A model generated the notes under the pieces. It made no database searches, was not told the origin of the DNA, and was given only the letters and a program-made list of their open reading frames with translations. A DNA stretch of 18,902 nt from Candidatus Sumerlaeota bacterium (GTDB lineage: Bacteria; Sumerlaeota; Sumerlaeia; MWCT01; JAGHBZ01). The position numbers and the translations under genes are program-made. Shown one piece after another: positions 7,729 to 16,284 of this stretch; the stretch's first letter is position 1, and every line of letters starts with the position of its first letter. The stretch covers positions 1 to 18,902 of the forward strand of contig JAGHBZ010000129.1 in NCBI GenBank assembly GCA_021160705.1, written 5' to 3'.

Positions 7729-8738
7729 CTCAAGAATTCATTCTGAATGTATCGGGCGACCTCTTCCATTTTGCTCGCCACATCCTGGTACGATACCTTC
7801 ATCTGCCGAATCTCCTGAAGCGGAGGCAGTCCAGCGGACTGCTTTAATCCGGGATGAAGCGGGAATTGAACTGCGCCCATCTCCACAAGCTGTTGCTCTA
7901 CTTCTGGGGAGAGGAGATAATCAATCAGTCGTTTACCTTCCACAGGATGTCGACACCCCTTGATTAACGACACACTGTTGGGTAAAAAGAACGTGCCCAT
8001 ACCCTCTCTATCAGGGAAGATAATACGAACAGGCTTTCCCTGTCGGATTGCCATCAGGGCATCATCCGTGTCCGTAAGTCCGAGTTTTAATTTGCCCATT
8101 GCGACCATATCTTTCACCACAGCGTTGCCGTCCACAACTTTTACTTCATTCTTTTTCAGGGCATTGAAAAATTTGGTAGCCTTTTCTCTGCCAAGATAAA
8201 AGTAAAGTGCAGAAAAATGGCTCGCTGTGGTACCAAAGAGAGGTTTAGCCACTGCAACCTGTCCTTTCCATTTTGCTTCGGTGAGCTCAAAAATTGATTG
8301 CGGGGCATTCGCTGATTTTACCAGTCGTGTATTATAGATGATAATTCGTGCACGTGCACCGAACCCTGTCCAGTATCCTTCGGGGTCTTTATACTCAGGG
8401 GGAATATCTCTGGCATTGGGCGAAATGTAGGGAGCAAGAATGTCTTTGTTTTTCAGCACAATTGCGCTCACAACTTCATTCGTCCAGAAAACGTCGGCTT
8501 GTGGATTATTCCGCTCGGCTATCAAGCGCATCACCAGTCCTGTGGTCTTCGTCGCTTCAGTATCATACGCACTCTTTACGTTAATTCCTGTTGCCTTTTC
8601 AAACTCTCGTAATACCTGTTCTGAATATATCCTGTCCAGCGCAGTATATACAACCACCTCTTTCCCAAACACCTGCGCAAAGACACTAACCAGCAAAAGG
8701 AGTGCTACAAATATTAATGGTGTCTTTAATAATTTCAT
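7725..8738 (-). CDS. ABC transporter periplasmic substrate-binding protein, iron(III)-like family
   Basis: Captures the solute outside the cytoplasmic membrane and delivers it to the permease. The 337-residue precursor begins MKLLKTPL, a hydrophobic signal core and a likely signal-peptidase I site near FAQVFG-KE; there is no lipobox cysteine. The mature part opens with VVVYTALDRIYSEQVLREFEK and contains ADVFWTNE, GYWTGFGARARIIIYNTR, DREGMGTFFLPNSVSLI and DYLLSPEVEQQL, typical of the AfuA/FbpA group. The adjacent tyrosine pair that binds Fe(III) in FbpA is not evident, so iron is only one candidate; phosphonates, thiosulfate or other small anions are possible. A G-rich Shine-Dalgarno (GGAAGGGG) lies upstream of the ATG. 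This is the first gene of the importer operon. Confidence 0.9.
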   Translation of the reverse strand: MKLLKTPLIFVALLLLVSVFAQVFGKEVVVYTALDRIYSEQVLREFEKATGINVKSAYDTEATKTTGLVMRLIAERNNPQADVFWTNEVVSAIVLKNKDILAPYISPNARDIPPEYKDPEGYWTGFGARARIIIYNTRLVKSANAPQSIFELTEAKWKGQVAVAKPLFGTTASHFSALYFYLGREKATKFFNALKKNEVKVVDGNAVVKDMVAMGKLKLGLTDTDDALMAIRQGKPVRIIFPDREGMGTFFLPNSVSLIKGCRHPVEGKRLIDYLLSPEVEQQLVEMGAVQFPLHPGLKQSAGLPPLQEIRQMKVSYQDVASKMEEVARYIQNEFLR

Positions 8739-8809
8739 TTACCATACCCCTTCCCCGAGTTTAAATCTTGAGATAACTTGCCGTCTATATAACTGCGGAA
8801 GATTTCTAT

Positions 8810-9061
8810 TTAACTCTGATATTCAGACTCCAGGTCGTCAAGAATTTTTAATCTTCTCATTCCCCTGCAATTTCTCCTGCTTATTTTGTTTATTTGATAG
8901 GATGTAGAGATTCTCGGATATGATGCAAGGCAAATGAGTACTATAGCTATGACTCCCTGGTTAATTAATAGCCTAATCTTTTTGTCTTCTTTGGAACATT
9001 TATGTGTTATTATCTCAATCTCTAAGAAAGAATACAGAAAAACAAAAAAGAAGATTGACAT
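8810..9061 (-). CDS. Possible small membrane protein, hypothetical
   Basis: An 83-residue frame lies in the otherwise empty 409 bases between the binding-protein gene and truA. It has two hydrophobic segments (about 2-18 and 33-47) separated by a charged loop CSKEDKKIR, and a basic then acidic tail ending LDDLESEYQS. That layout suits a two-helix membrane protein. Against it, the Shine-Dalgarno is poor (CAGG directly before the ATG), composition is more AT-rich than the neighbours, and I recognise no family. It reads toward the importer operon and ends 71 bases before it. If this frame is not a gene, the stretch 8739-9147 holds only AT-rich promoter-like DNA for the two divergent units. Confidence 0.3.
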   Translation of the reverse strand: MSIFFFVFLYSFLEIEIITHKCSKEDKKIRLLINQGVIAIVLICLASYPRISTSYQINKISRRNCRGMRRLKILDDLESEYQS

Positions 9062-9147
9062 CCTGAATCAGCGACAATAATTTATGACACTTAAACTGCA
9101 GAATGAGATGCTTATAAATCTCTGAATACAATATAGCGTATACAATT

Positions 9148-9912
9148 ATGAATCCGCGCACGCTTAAAATAGTTGTGGAATATGAAGGGACACGATACGC
9201 CGGGTGGCAACGACAGAAGAATGCGTTGACCATCCAGCAAGTACTTGAAGAGGCGCTTGGCAGAGTCCTGCAGGAGCAAATAAATCTCACTGGTGCTGGA
9301 CGAACTGACGCTGGCGTGCACGCTACCGGACAGGTCGCTCATTTCAAAACCAGCTCTGCATTGCCATTGACTAATATATTAAACGGAGCAAACAGCCTAC
9401 TGCCTGAAGACGTAGCCATACTTAGCATTGAAGAGGTTGATGATAGCTTTAATGCACGACGCAATGCACGCCTGCGCTGGTACAGATACCAGATAATTAA
9501 TCGCAAAGTCCCTATAGCACTCTTTCGTCAATATTACTGGCATATTCCCTACCAGTTGAATCTTGAGCGAATGGAGCGAATCGCAGAAATGCTCAGAGGT
9601 ACTCACGACTTCCGCGCATTCCGAAGCCAGCTCTGTTCTGCGCGGAGAACTGTGCTCACTATGAAAGAGTTATCAATTAGCAGAAATGAAGACACCATTC
9701 TTATTGATTTCAAGTGTCGGTCATTTTTGCATAATATGGTCAGGATAATTGTGGGGCTAATGGTTGCGGTGGGCAGGGGAAAATTGCCAGTACGTGTCTG
9801 TGAGGAAATGCTCCTGAGTGGCAAAAGAAATCCAGAAGTACCCACTGCACCTGCACAAGGGCTAATCTTAATGAAGGTATTTTATTCATCACAGGAGGAG
9901 AAAAATGTTTGA
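9148..9912 (+). CDS. truA: tRNA pseudouridine(38-40) synthase TruA
   Basis: Converts uridines 38-40 in the anticodon stem of many tRNAs to pseudouridine. The 254 residues begin LKIVVEYEGTRYAGWQRQ and contain the active-site motif GAGRTDAGVHATGQVAHF with catalytic Asp54, RWYRYQIINR, GTHDFRAFRS and FLHNMVRIIVGLMVAVGRG, all family hallmarks; the length is normal. No Shine-Dalgarno precedes the ATG at 9148, although the start fits the family. The last eight bases overlap dapA, whose strong ribosome binding site lies inside truA, so truA is the first gene of the truA-dapA-dapB-dapL run. Confidence 0.97.
   Translation: MNPRTLKIVVEYEGTRYAGWQRQKNALTIQQVLEEALGRVLQEQINLTGAGRTDAGVHATGQVAHFKTSSALPLTNILNGANSLLPEDVAILSIEEVDDSFNARRNARLRWYRYQIINRKVPIALFRQYYWHIPYQLNLERMERIAEMLRGTHDFRAFRSQLCSARRTVLTMKELSISRNEDTILIDFKCRSFLHNMVRIIVGLMVAVGRGKLPVRVCEEMLLSGKRNPEVPTAPAQGLILMKVFYSSQEEKNV
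9893..9898 (+). promoter_or_regulatory. Strong ribosome binding site of dapA inside truA
   Basis: AGGAGG lies six bases before the dapA ATG at 9905, within the last codons of truA. It fixes the dapA start and explains efficient initiation despite the eight-base overlap with truA. Confidence 0.85.
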
Positions 9913-10771
9913 AGGTCTAATAGTGGCAATTGTGACGCCGTTCAAAAACGGTAAAATTGACGAACAGGCATACGCGGAGTTAATTGAATGGCAGATTAGC
10001 GAAGGAGTACAGGGCATAGTTCCCTGTGGCACGACCGGCGAGTCAGCAACATTGAGCCATAACGAGCACGTTCATCTGGTAAAACTTACCGTAGAGATTG
10101 TTCACGGCAGAGTGCCTGTGATTGCTGGCACCGGCTCTAATTCAACAGAGGAGGCTGTCTTCCTCACGCAAAAAGCAAAAGATGCCGGAGCTGATGCTGT
10201 GCTGTTAATCTCGCCGTATTATAATCGCCCCACACAGGAGGGATTGTACCGACATTATAGGCACATCGCAGAACAGGTGGACATCCCTCAGATTATTTAC
10301 AACATACCCGGTCGTACCGCAGTGAACATCAGTGTGGATACAGTCTGTCGGTTAGCCGAGTTGCCAGCAATTGTCGGCATCAAAGAAGCCAGTGGGAGTC
10401 TGGACTATGCCAGCCAGGTAATTAGCCGAACTGATTTGACACTCTTATCGGGCAACGATAATCTCACCCTACCCCTGCTCTCAATAGGGGCTCAGGGCGC
10501 AATCAGTGCAACAGCAAATGTAGCTCCACGTCTATGTGCTGACCTTATAAGTACCGCACGGCAGGGCGAATGGAACCTTGCACAGGAGATTCATTATACT
10601 CTCCTTCCCTTAATTGAAGCGTTATTCAGCGAGACAAACCCAATCGGGATAAAATCTGCACTCGCAATGATGGGAAAAATTGAGGAGGAACTTCGCCTGC
10701 CTCTATTACCTATGCGCAAGGAGAATAAAGAACGTTTATCAAAAGTTATGCAGGAGATGAAGATTATATAA
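9905..10771 (+). CDS. dapA: 4-hydroxy-tetrahydrodipicolinate synthase
   Basis: Condenses pyruvate with aspartate-4-semialdehyde, the first committed step to diaminopimelate and lysine. It is a 288-residue TIM barrel of the class I aldolase family. Visible motifs are CGTTGESATL (Thr43, Thr44), SPYYNRPTQEG, IIYNIPGRT with Tyr132, and GIKEASG with the Schiff-base Lys160. Together with Arg137 these match the catalytic set of DapA proper rather than N-acetylneuraminate lyase relatives. The following dapB and aminotransferase genes support the assignment. Confidence 0.96.
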   Translation: MFEGLIVAIVTPFKNGKIDEQAYAELIEWQISEGVQGIVPCGTTGESATLSHNEHVHLVKLTVEIVHGRVPVIAGTGSNSTEEAVFLTQKAKDAGADAVLLISPYYNRPTQEGLYRHYRHIAEQVDIPQIIYNIPGRTAVNISVDTVCRLAELPAIVGIKEASGSLDYASQVISRTDLTLLSGNDNLTLPLLSIGAQGAISATANVAPRLCADLISTARQGEWNLAQEIHYTLLPLIEALFSETNPIGIKSALAMMGKIEEELRLPLLPMRKENKERLSKVMQEMKII

Positions 10772-10807
10772 AAAAATACAAAGTATCCTGAAATATGGAG
10801 GAATATT

Positions 10808-11653
10808 ATGACAGCACGACAGAGTAAGCCAATCCCGGTAATCATCAGTGGTATCCTGGGAAGGATGGGAAAGACCATTGTGAACTCCCTGACCGCCGAA
10901 TCATCAAAAAATAAATTTACCCTTGTCGGTGGACTGGAACGACCTGATTCACCATTCATCGGCAAACCACTGGGAGAGATATTTCCGAATCTGAATTGCA
11001 AAGAGCGATTGAACTTTGACATTAACAGGATTAATGTTCCCTCGGCTGTTTTAATAGAATTTTGTTCCTCAACAAATGCAGTTATTGAGCATTGTCAGCG
11101 AGCGGCTGAACTGGGCTGGGGTGTGGTCATCGGCACGACCGGGCTTGACAAAGACGCCCACACACTCCTGCACCGGCTCGCAAAGAAAATTCCTATACTC
11201 TACTCACCTAATATGAGTATGGGAGTTACTATTCTCTTCAAGATTGCAGACCAGGTCGCTCGCATTTTGGGTGACACGTATGATGTGGAGATAATTGAGA
11301 CACATCATCGGATGAAAAAAGATACACCCAGTGGCACTGCACAATTACTCGCTGAGATAATCGCCAGACGAGTTGAGCGACTCACCGGAGAGAAAGCACC
11401 GATTATATATGGGCACCAACCTCGCACCAGAACCGAGCGAAGAACTGGCAGAGAAATCGTGATTCATAGTCTGCGGATAAGCGATGTGGTGGGTGAACAT
11501 ACGGTCGTGTTTGCAGGTCCGGGCGAACGACTGGAGTTTACCCATCGCTCCAGCAGTAGAGAGGCTTTTGCTCAGGGCACACTGGAGGCAGTGGAGTTCA
11601 TTTATCGTCAGAAACCCGGACTCTATGATATGGCAAAAGTGCTTGGATTTTAA
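10808..11653 (+). CDS. dapB: 4-hydroxy-tetrahydrodipicolinate reductase
   Basis: Reduces the DapA product with NAD(P)H to tetrahydrodipicolinate. The 281 residues begin with a Rossmann loop SGILGRMG (14-21), then VIGTTGLD (107-114), YSPNMSMGV (132-140), and the catalytic block ETHHRMKKDTPSGTA (164-178) with His166, His167 and Lys170. SLRISDVVGEHTVVFAGPGE and a C-terminal AFAQGTLEAVEFI complete the pattern. The start has a Shine-Dalgarno (GGAGG six bases upstream). It lies 36 bases after dapA in the same direction. Confidence 0.96.
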   Translation: MTARQSKPIPVIISGILGRMGKTIVNSLTAESSKNKFTLVGGLERPDSPFIGKPLGEIFPNLNCKERLNFDINRINVPSAVLIEFCSSTNAVIEHCQRAAELGWGVVIGTTGLDKDAHTLLHRLAKKIPILYSPNMSMGVTILFKIADQVARILGDTYDVEIIETHHRMKKDTPSGTAQLLAEIIARRVERLTGEKAPIIYGHQPRTRTERRTGREIVIHSLRISDVVGEHTVVFAGPGERLEFTHRSSSREAFAQGTLEAVEFIYRQKPGLYDMAKVLGF

Positions 11654-11725
11654 GCCACACGCCTTTAAGCCCGGGATAAAAATCATTTCGCAATCATTTC
11701 CACTATAAACAGGAGTAGAGTGAAA

Positions 11726-12925
11726 ATGACACCAGTAGCCATAGCTCATAGACTCTCAGCCGTGCCTGAATATTTATTTACAAGCCTGGCTGAGAAGCGA
11801 CGTGTTCTTGAGTCGGCTGGCAAAAAAATAATTGACCTGAGCATCGGCGACCCTGACCTTCCCACGCCACAGATAATTATCAACCGACTCAAAGAAGCGG
11901 TGGATAATCCAGAACATCATCGTTATCCACAGGGTAAGGGGTCTGAGGAATTTCGCTCCGCTACCGCCAGATTTTATCGGCGCCGCTTTGGCGTGGAACT
12001 TGACCCGGAAACTGAGGTTATGGCGGTAGTCGGTACTAAAGAAGGACTGGCTCATCTGCCACTGGCATTAATAAATCCCGGCGAGTATGCACTGGTACCT
12101 GACCCCGCATATCCAGTATACCGCACAGCTGTCTGTTTGGCTGGTGGGGTGGTCGTTGCTTTACCGCTTCTCGCAGAAAATGATTTTCTACCTGACCTTA
12201 AGGCTCTTTCTGACACCATACTTAAGCGAACAAAATTGCTCTTTCTAAATTATCCAAACAATCCTACCGGGGCTATAGCAACACAGGCGTTCTATCAGGA
12301 GGTATGCGAACTCGCACGACGGTATAACTTTATCATCTGTCAGGATAACGCATATGCTGATATTTATTGTGGAGATGAACCACCAATGAGTATTTTAGCA
12401 ATTGAGGGCGCTAAAGAAGTCGCAGTAGAGTTCTATTCACTCTCCAAAACGTTTAATATGACAGGCTGGCGCGTGGGAGCTATCGTGGGAAATCCCGAAG
12501 TGTTATCTGCTCTGGCAAAATTGAAATCAAATATTGACTCCGGGCTGTTCAGCGCAATCCAAAGCGCCGCCGCCACCGCACTGGATAGTTATGAATTGCT
12601 CCATCCTCAAATTCTCAATGCGTATAAGGAACGAAGAGAGATTTTTCTTCCAGCGCTTAAGGAAATCGGCTGGCACGTTAACTCCGCTTCAGCAACTTTT
12701 TACTGCTGGGCGAAATATCCAGACTCTCGGAGTTCGTTTGATGTTTGCAATGAACTGCTCGATAAATGTGGCATTATTGCCTCACCGGGAGCCGGGTTTG
12801 GAGACTTCGGCGAAGGATATGTACGCTTTTCCCTGACCGCACCCACTCACACAATAAAACAATCTGCAGAAATACTCATATCCACTTTCACCAAACAAAA
12901 GACACTCTACCACTCCAGCCCCTGA
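11726..12925 (+). CDS. dapL: LL-diaminopimelate aminotransferase (PLP-dependent, fold type I)
   Basis: Predicted to transaminate tetrahydrodipicolinate directly to LL-diaminopimelate using glutamate, bypassing DapD, DapC and DapE. From the ATG at 11726 it is 399 residues; a GTG at 11720 would add two. AGGAG lies 10 bases before the ATG and only four before the GTG, so I chose ATG. Motifs: IDLSIGDPDLPTP, HHRYPQGKGSEEFR, FGVELDPETEV, VVGTKEGLAHLPLALINPG, FLNYPNNPTGA, and SLSKTFNMTGWR with the PLP Lys near 241, then LKSNIDSGLFSAIQ. This combination is typical of DapL and its close relatives, and the position after dapA and dapB supports it. An aspartate- or alanine-type aminotransferase remains a less likely alternative. 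Confidence 0.87.
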   Translation: MTPVAIAHRLSAVPEYLFTSLAEKRRVLESAGKKIIDLSIGDPDLPTPQIIINRLKEAVDNPEHHRYPQGKGSEEFRSATARFYRRRFGVELDPETEVMAVVGTKEGLAHLPLALINPGEYALVPDPAYPVYRTAVCLAGGVVVALPLLAENDFLPDLKALSDTILKRTKLLFLNYPNNPTGAIATQAFYQEVCELARRYNFIICQDNAYADIYCGDEPPMSILAIEGAKEVAVEFYSLSKTFNMTGWRVGAIVGNPEVLSALAKLKSNIDSGLFSAIQSAAATALDSYELLHPQILNAYKERREIFLPALKEIGWHVNSASATFYCWAKYPDSRSSFDVCNELLDKCGIIASPGAGFGDFGEGYVRFSLTAPTHTIKQSAEILISTFTKQKTLYHSSP

Positions 12926-12975
12926 ATCACCACTACTACATTAGCATCGCAAAATAGTATTGAGACGTATCCTTT

Positions 12976-13047
12976 TCTAATATAAATCTAATGTAAAATT
13001 AACAACGGGAATTTGTAAATTTTAGTTTTGATTTATTAATTAGATTT
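12976..13047. repeat. AT-rich spacer with 11-bp tandem repeat and 9-bp inverted repeat before the RM gene
   Basis: The 168-bp spacer 12926-13093 between dapL and the restriction-modification gene is markedly AT-rich. TCTAATATAAA and TCTAATGTAAA are directly adjacent (12976-12997), with one mismatch. The arm AAATCTAAT (12984-12992) has a perfect inverted copy ATTAGATTT at 13039-13047, so the two arms lie 46 bases apart. The last arm ends 46 bases before the ATG at 13094. This could be an operator or promoter region for the RM gene, a transcript stem ending the dap operon, or both. I see no gene and no convincing -35/-10 pair. Confidence 0.4.
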
Positions 13048-13093
13048 TTGCATAGTAATACTTGCAAGATGAGTATGGGAACGAACCTCTCCA

Positions 13094-16000
13094 ATGAATA
13101 GAATATTGGAACAATATTTAAGGAATCTTGTGAATACTTCTCAACGTGGTGACGCACGCGAGGAGAGCTATTATAAGCACCTTGATGTTTTGATTAAACA
13201 GTATGCTGAAAGCCAGAAGATAAAAAATATAGATATAACAATTTTGCCCAAAAAGACAGAAGCGGGTAATCCAGATTTCCGCATCTGGGATGGTAAAAGC
13301 CACATTATCGGTTATATAGAAGCCAAAGACCCTTCGGTTGCGAATCTTGATTATGTTGAAGAGACAGAACAACTAAAGCGTTACCGTTCCACCTTTCCAA
13401 ATATAATTTTGACGAACTTTTACGAATTTCGGCTTTACAGAGATGGTCAGCGCATCGCTCAAGCCCTGATTGGACGTCCGGTGGTTGCTAAAACATTGCA
13501 GAAACCACCCCCAGTAGAAAACATTGAGAAATTCCAAGAACTATTTGCTCTATTCTTTTCTTTTTCGCTGCCCAGAGTCCAGACAGCGCGTTCACTGGCA
13601 ATTGAGCTGGCAAAACGCACACGATTCCTCCGCGATGAAGTCATCGCCGTTGAACTCGCAGAAAACCACACCAAAGGATATAAACAAATCATCGGGTTTT
13701 ACGAAGCATTTAAAAAATATCTGCTCGCTACTTTAACCGAAAAACAATTCGCTGACCTTTACGCTCAAACCATTACTTATGGTCTTTTTTCTGCCCGAAC
13801 CAGAGCAGAGCGCGAGTTTAACCGCAGAGTGGCTTTTGATTATATACCGCATACCATCGGTATCCTGCGCGATGTATTCCGTTTTATCTCCCTGGAGGAG
13901 CCGCCCAAATCGTTACAAATTATTGTAGATGACATCGCTGAAATATTGCAGGTTACCGACGTCAATAAAATACTCCACGAATATCACCAGGCAGGAAAAG
14001 GCAGAGACCCTATCATTCATTTTTACGAGACATTTCTGGCGACCTACGACCCGGAAATCCGTGAACGACGTGGCGTATATTACACCCCGGAACCTGTGGT
14101 CGGCTACATAGTTCGTTCCATTCACGCTATCTTAAAATCTCATTTTGGGCTGGCTGACGGTCTGGCAAGCGAAAAGGTAAAACTGCTTGACCCGGCAGGG
14201 GGTACCCTGACATTCCCCGCTGAAGCCATTCGCCTGGCAGCTGAGGAATACAAGAGAAAATACGGGGAAGGCGGACTACACCGCTGGATTAAAAAACATA
14301 TTCTTGCCAACTTTTACGCATTTGAGCTGATGATGGCACCTTATGCCATCGGGCATTTGAAGATGGGGTTTATTTTTGATGAACTTGGCTACAGGATGGC
14401 TGATGACGAACGCTTTAAACTCTACCTGACAAATACTCTGGAGATGGAGGAGATTGAACAGATTGCTATTCCGGGTTTGAGTTCGTTAAGCGAGGAAAGT
14501 CATCTCGCAGGCAAAGTGAAAAAAGAACAGCCAATCCTGGTGATTCTCGGCAACCCGCCTTACAGTGGCAGTTCCGCAAATATCAATGAGTGGACAGAAC
14601 GGCTGTTGAAAAAAGATAATGTTGATGGGGTAGAGGTGCAGAGCTACTACAAAGTGGACGGCAAACCTCTGGGCGAGAAAAATCCTAAATGGCTTCAGGA
14701 CGATTATGTAAAATTTCTGCGGTTTGCTCAGTGGAAAATCCAGAGAGCAGGTTATGGGATTGTGGGTATGATTACCAATCACAGCTACCTGGACAATCCC
14801 ACATTTCGCGGTATGCGACAGAGTCTGATGAAAACCTTTGATGAGATTTACATCCTTGACCTGCACGGCAACAGCCTCAAAAAAGAAACCACACCTGAAG
14901 GCGGCAAAGACGAAAATGTGTTTGATATTCGCCAGGGTGTGGCAATTGCTCTGTTTATCAGAAATAGAAAACCCAGAAAAACAAAAGTTTTTCACCTTGA
15001 CCTGTTCGGGTTAAGGGAAGAAAAGTACAACTGGCTGGATAAAAATAAAGTCCTGAAAAAGAACTATACCCGGATTGAACCACAAAGCCCCTACTATTTC
15101 TTTGTAAAGAGAGAGACCGAGAAGATTAAACAATATCTTGGATGGAAAAAAGTAAATGAAATCTTTCCGGTGAATAGTGTAGGAATTGTGACCTCCAGAG
15201 ACCAGTTTGTGATTGGCTTTAATCGGGAAGAGATTAAAAACAGAATCCGCCAGTTCAGGAACCTTTCATTGCCAGACGAGGTTATTGCCCAGGCTTTTAA
15301 CTTAAAAGATAAACCAAACTGGAAAATTAAAGATGCGCGTGAAAAAATAAGCAAGATTGATGACCTTGATACAAATATCAAAGAGATATTATACCGACCC
15401 TTTGATAAACGATATATTTTCTATCATCAGGCGTTGATAGAGCGGATGCGTCCTGAAGTTATGCGTCATATGCTGGAGGGAAAAAACCTTGGTTTTGTAA
15501 CCCATAAAAGAGAGGAGTTGGCTATACCATGGAGTCATGCATTTATTACCTCATTAATCACCGAACACGGAGTCCTCTCTTCAAAAACGACGAATTATCA
15601 CTTTCCACTATATCTTTATTCCGCAAAAGAGAAAGCCAACCCCGGACCAGCAGGTATTGGAATAATGATGCTCTTTGACCCGGCAGAAACCTATGGAAGA
15701 AAGCCCAATATTGCTCCGATTATTTTTGAAAGATTGGCGACGTCGTTTGACAGGAGACCATCACCTGAAGACATTCTCTACTATATCTACGCTATACTTT
15801 ACAGCAATATCTACCGCCGAACATACGCTGAGTTTTTAAAGATTGATTTCCCCCGTGTGCCGTTTACTGCCAGTTATCGCACTTTCAAAAAATTGTGTAA
15901 CCTGGGCAAAGAACTGGCTAACCTTCATCTCCTAAAAAGCACCGCACTTGAGCGTCCAGTTGCCAGATTTCGTGGCAAAGGCGATAACGACCGCATTGAG

Positions 16001-16261
16001 AAGGTTGTCTACAAAGAAGATGAAAAGCGTGTGTACATCAATAAAGATAAATATTTTGAAGGTATTGCGCCGGAGGTCTGGAATTATCACATCGGTGGGT
16101 ATCAGGTGTTACGGAAATATCTACGAGACCGAAAAGGCAGAGCTCTGGAGGATTCCCCGCATTTTTGCCGCATCGTTACAGCGCTGAGTAAAACCATAGC
16201 AATTCAAAAAAAGATAGATGAGATTTATCCGCAGATAGAAAAGGAACTTATTGAGTTTTAA
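13094..16261 (+). CDS. Single-chain restriction-modification enzyme: nuclease plus N6-adenine DNA methyltransferase (type IIG / ISP-like without helicase)
   Basis: The 1055-residue protein is predicted both to cut and to methylate DNA. Residues 1-120 look like a PD-(D/E)xK nuclease: GNPDFRIWDGK with Asp61, then GYIEAK (Glu76, Lys78), followed by QLKRYR and NIILTNFYEFRLYR, the usual N-terminus of ISP-type enzymes. A helical connector runs to about 320. The methyltransferase begins with GVYYTPEPVVGYIV (motif X, 327-340), LLDPAGGTLTFP (motif I, 366-375), FYAFELMMAPYAIGHLKM and the catalytic ILGNPPYSGSS (NPPY 487-490), marking a gamma-class N6-adenine enzyme. The rest is probably target recognition, ending with a family segment YYIYAILYSNIYRRTYAEFL. 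No Walker A or helicase motif exists, unlike true ISP enzymes of about 1500 residues. It stands alone, without specificity or helicase partner genes. Confidence 0.85.
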   Translation: MNRILEQYLRNLVNTSQRGDAREESYYKHLDVLIKQYAESQKIKNIDITILPKKTEAGNPDFRIWDGKSHIIGYIEAKDPSVANLDYVEETEQLKRYRSTFPNIILTNFYEFRLYRDGQRIAQALIGRPVVAKTLQKPPPVENIEKFQELFALFFSFSLPRVQTARSLAIELAKRTRFLRDEVIAVELAENHTKGYKQIIGFYEAFKKYLLATLTEKQFADLYAQTITYGLFSARTRAEREFNRRVAFDYIPHTIGILRDVFRFISLEEPPKSLQIIVDDIAEILQVTDVNKILHEYHQAGKGRDPIIHFYETFLATYDPEIRERRGVYYTPEPVVGYIVRSIHAILKSHFGLADGLASEKVKLLDPAGGTLTFPAEAIRLAAEEYKRKYGEGGLHRWIKKHILANFYAFELMMAPYAIGHLKMGFIFDELGYRMADDERFKLYLTNTLEMEEIEQIAIPGLSSLSEESHLAGKVKKEQPILVILGNPPYSGSSANINEWTERLLKKDNVDGVEVQSYYKVDGKPLGEKNPKWLQDDYVKFLRFAQWKIQRAGYGIVGMITNHSYLDNPTFRGMRQSLMKTFDEIYILDLHGNSLKKETTPEGGKDENVFDIRQGVAIALFIRNRKPRKTKVFHLDLFGLREEKYNWLDKNKVLKKNYTRIEPQSPYYFFVKRETEKIKQYLGWKKVNEIFPVNSVGIVTSRDQFVIGFNREEIKNRIRQFRNLSLPDEVIAQAFNLKDKPNWKIKDAREKISKIDDLDTNIKEILYRPFDKRYIFYHQALIERMRPEVMRHMLEGKNLGFVTHKREELAIPWSHAFITSLITEHGVLSSKTTNYHFPLYLYSAKEKANPGPAGIGIMMLFDPAETYGRKPNIAPIIFERLATSFDRRPSPEDILYYIYAILYSNIYRRTYAEFLKIDFPRVPFTASYRTFKKLCNLGKELANLHLLKSTALERPVARFRGKGDNDRIEKVVYKEDEKRVYINKDKYFEGIAPEVWNYHIGGYQVLRKYLRDRKGRALEDSPHFCRIVTALSKTIAIQKKIDEIYPQIEKELIEF

Positions 16262-16284
16262 CATAAGAAAATATTAAGTAAACC

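Noticed and set aside
8440..8907. 155-residue plus-strand frame opposite the binding-protein gene
   Set aside because: It lies antisense to a clearly identified coding region and its protein is rich in Ser, Cys and Phe without domain character.
9081..9147. Archaeal-type TATA box or strong sigma-70 promoter before truA
   Set aside because: TATA-like strings exist (TTATAAAT, TACAAT) but none has a correctly spaced upstream element; AT-rich DNA produces such matches by chance.
13094..16261. Reading the 1055-residue protein as BREX PglX or a DISARM methyltransferase
   Set aside because: No companion defence genes lie on either side, and the N-terminal nuclease with the YxR..TN motif fits ISP/IIG enzymes better.
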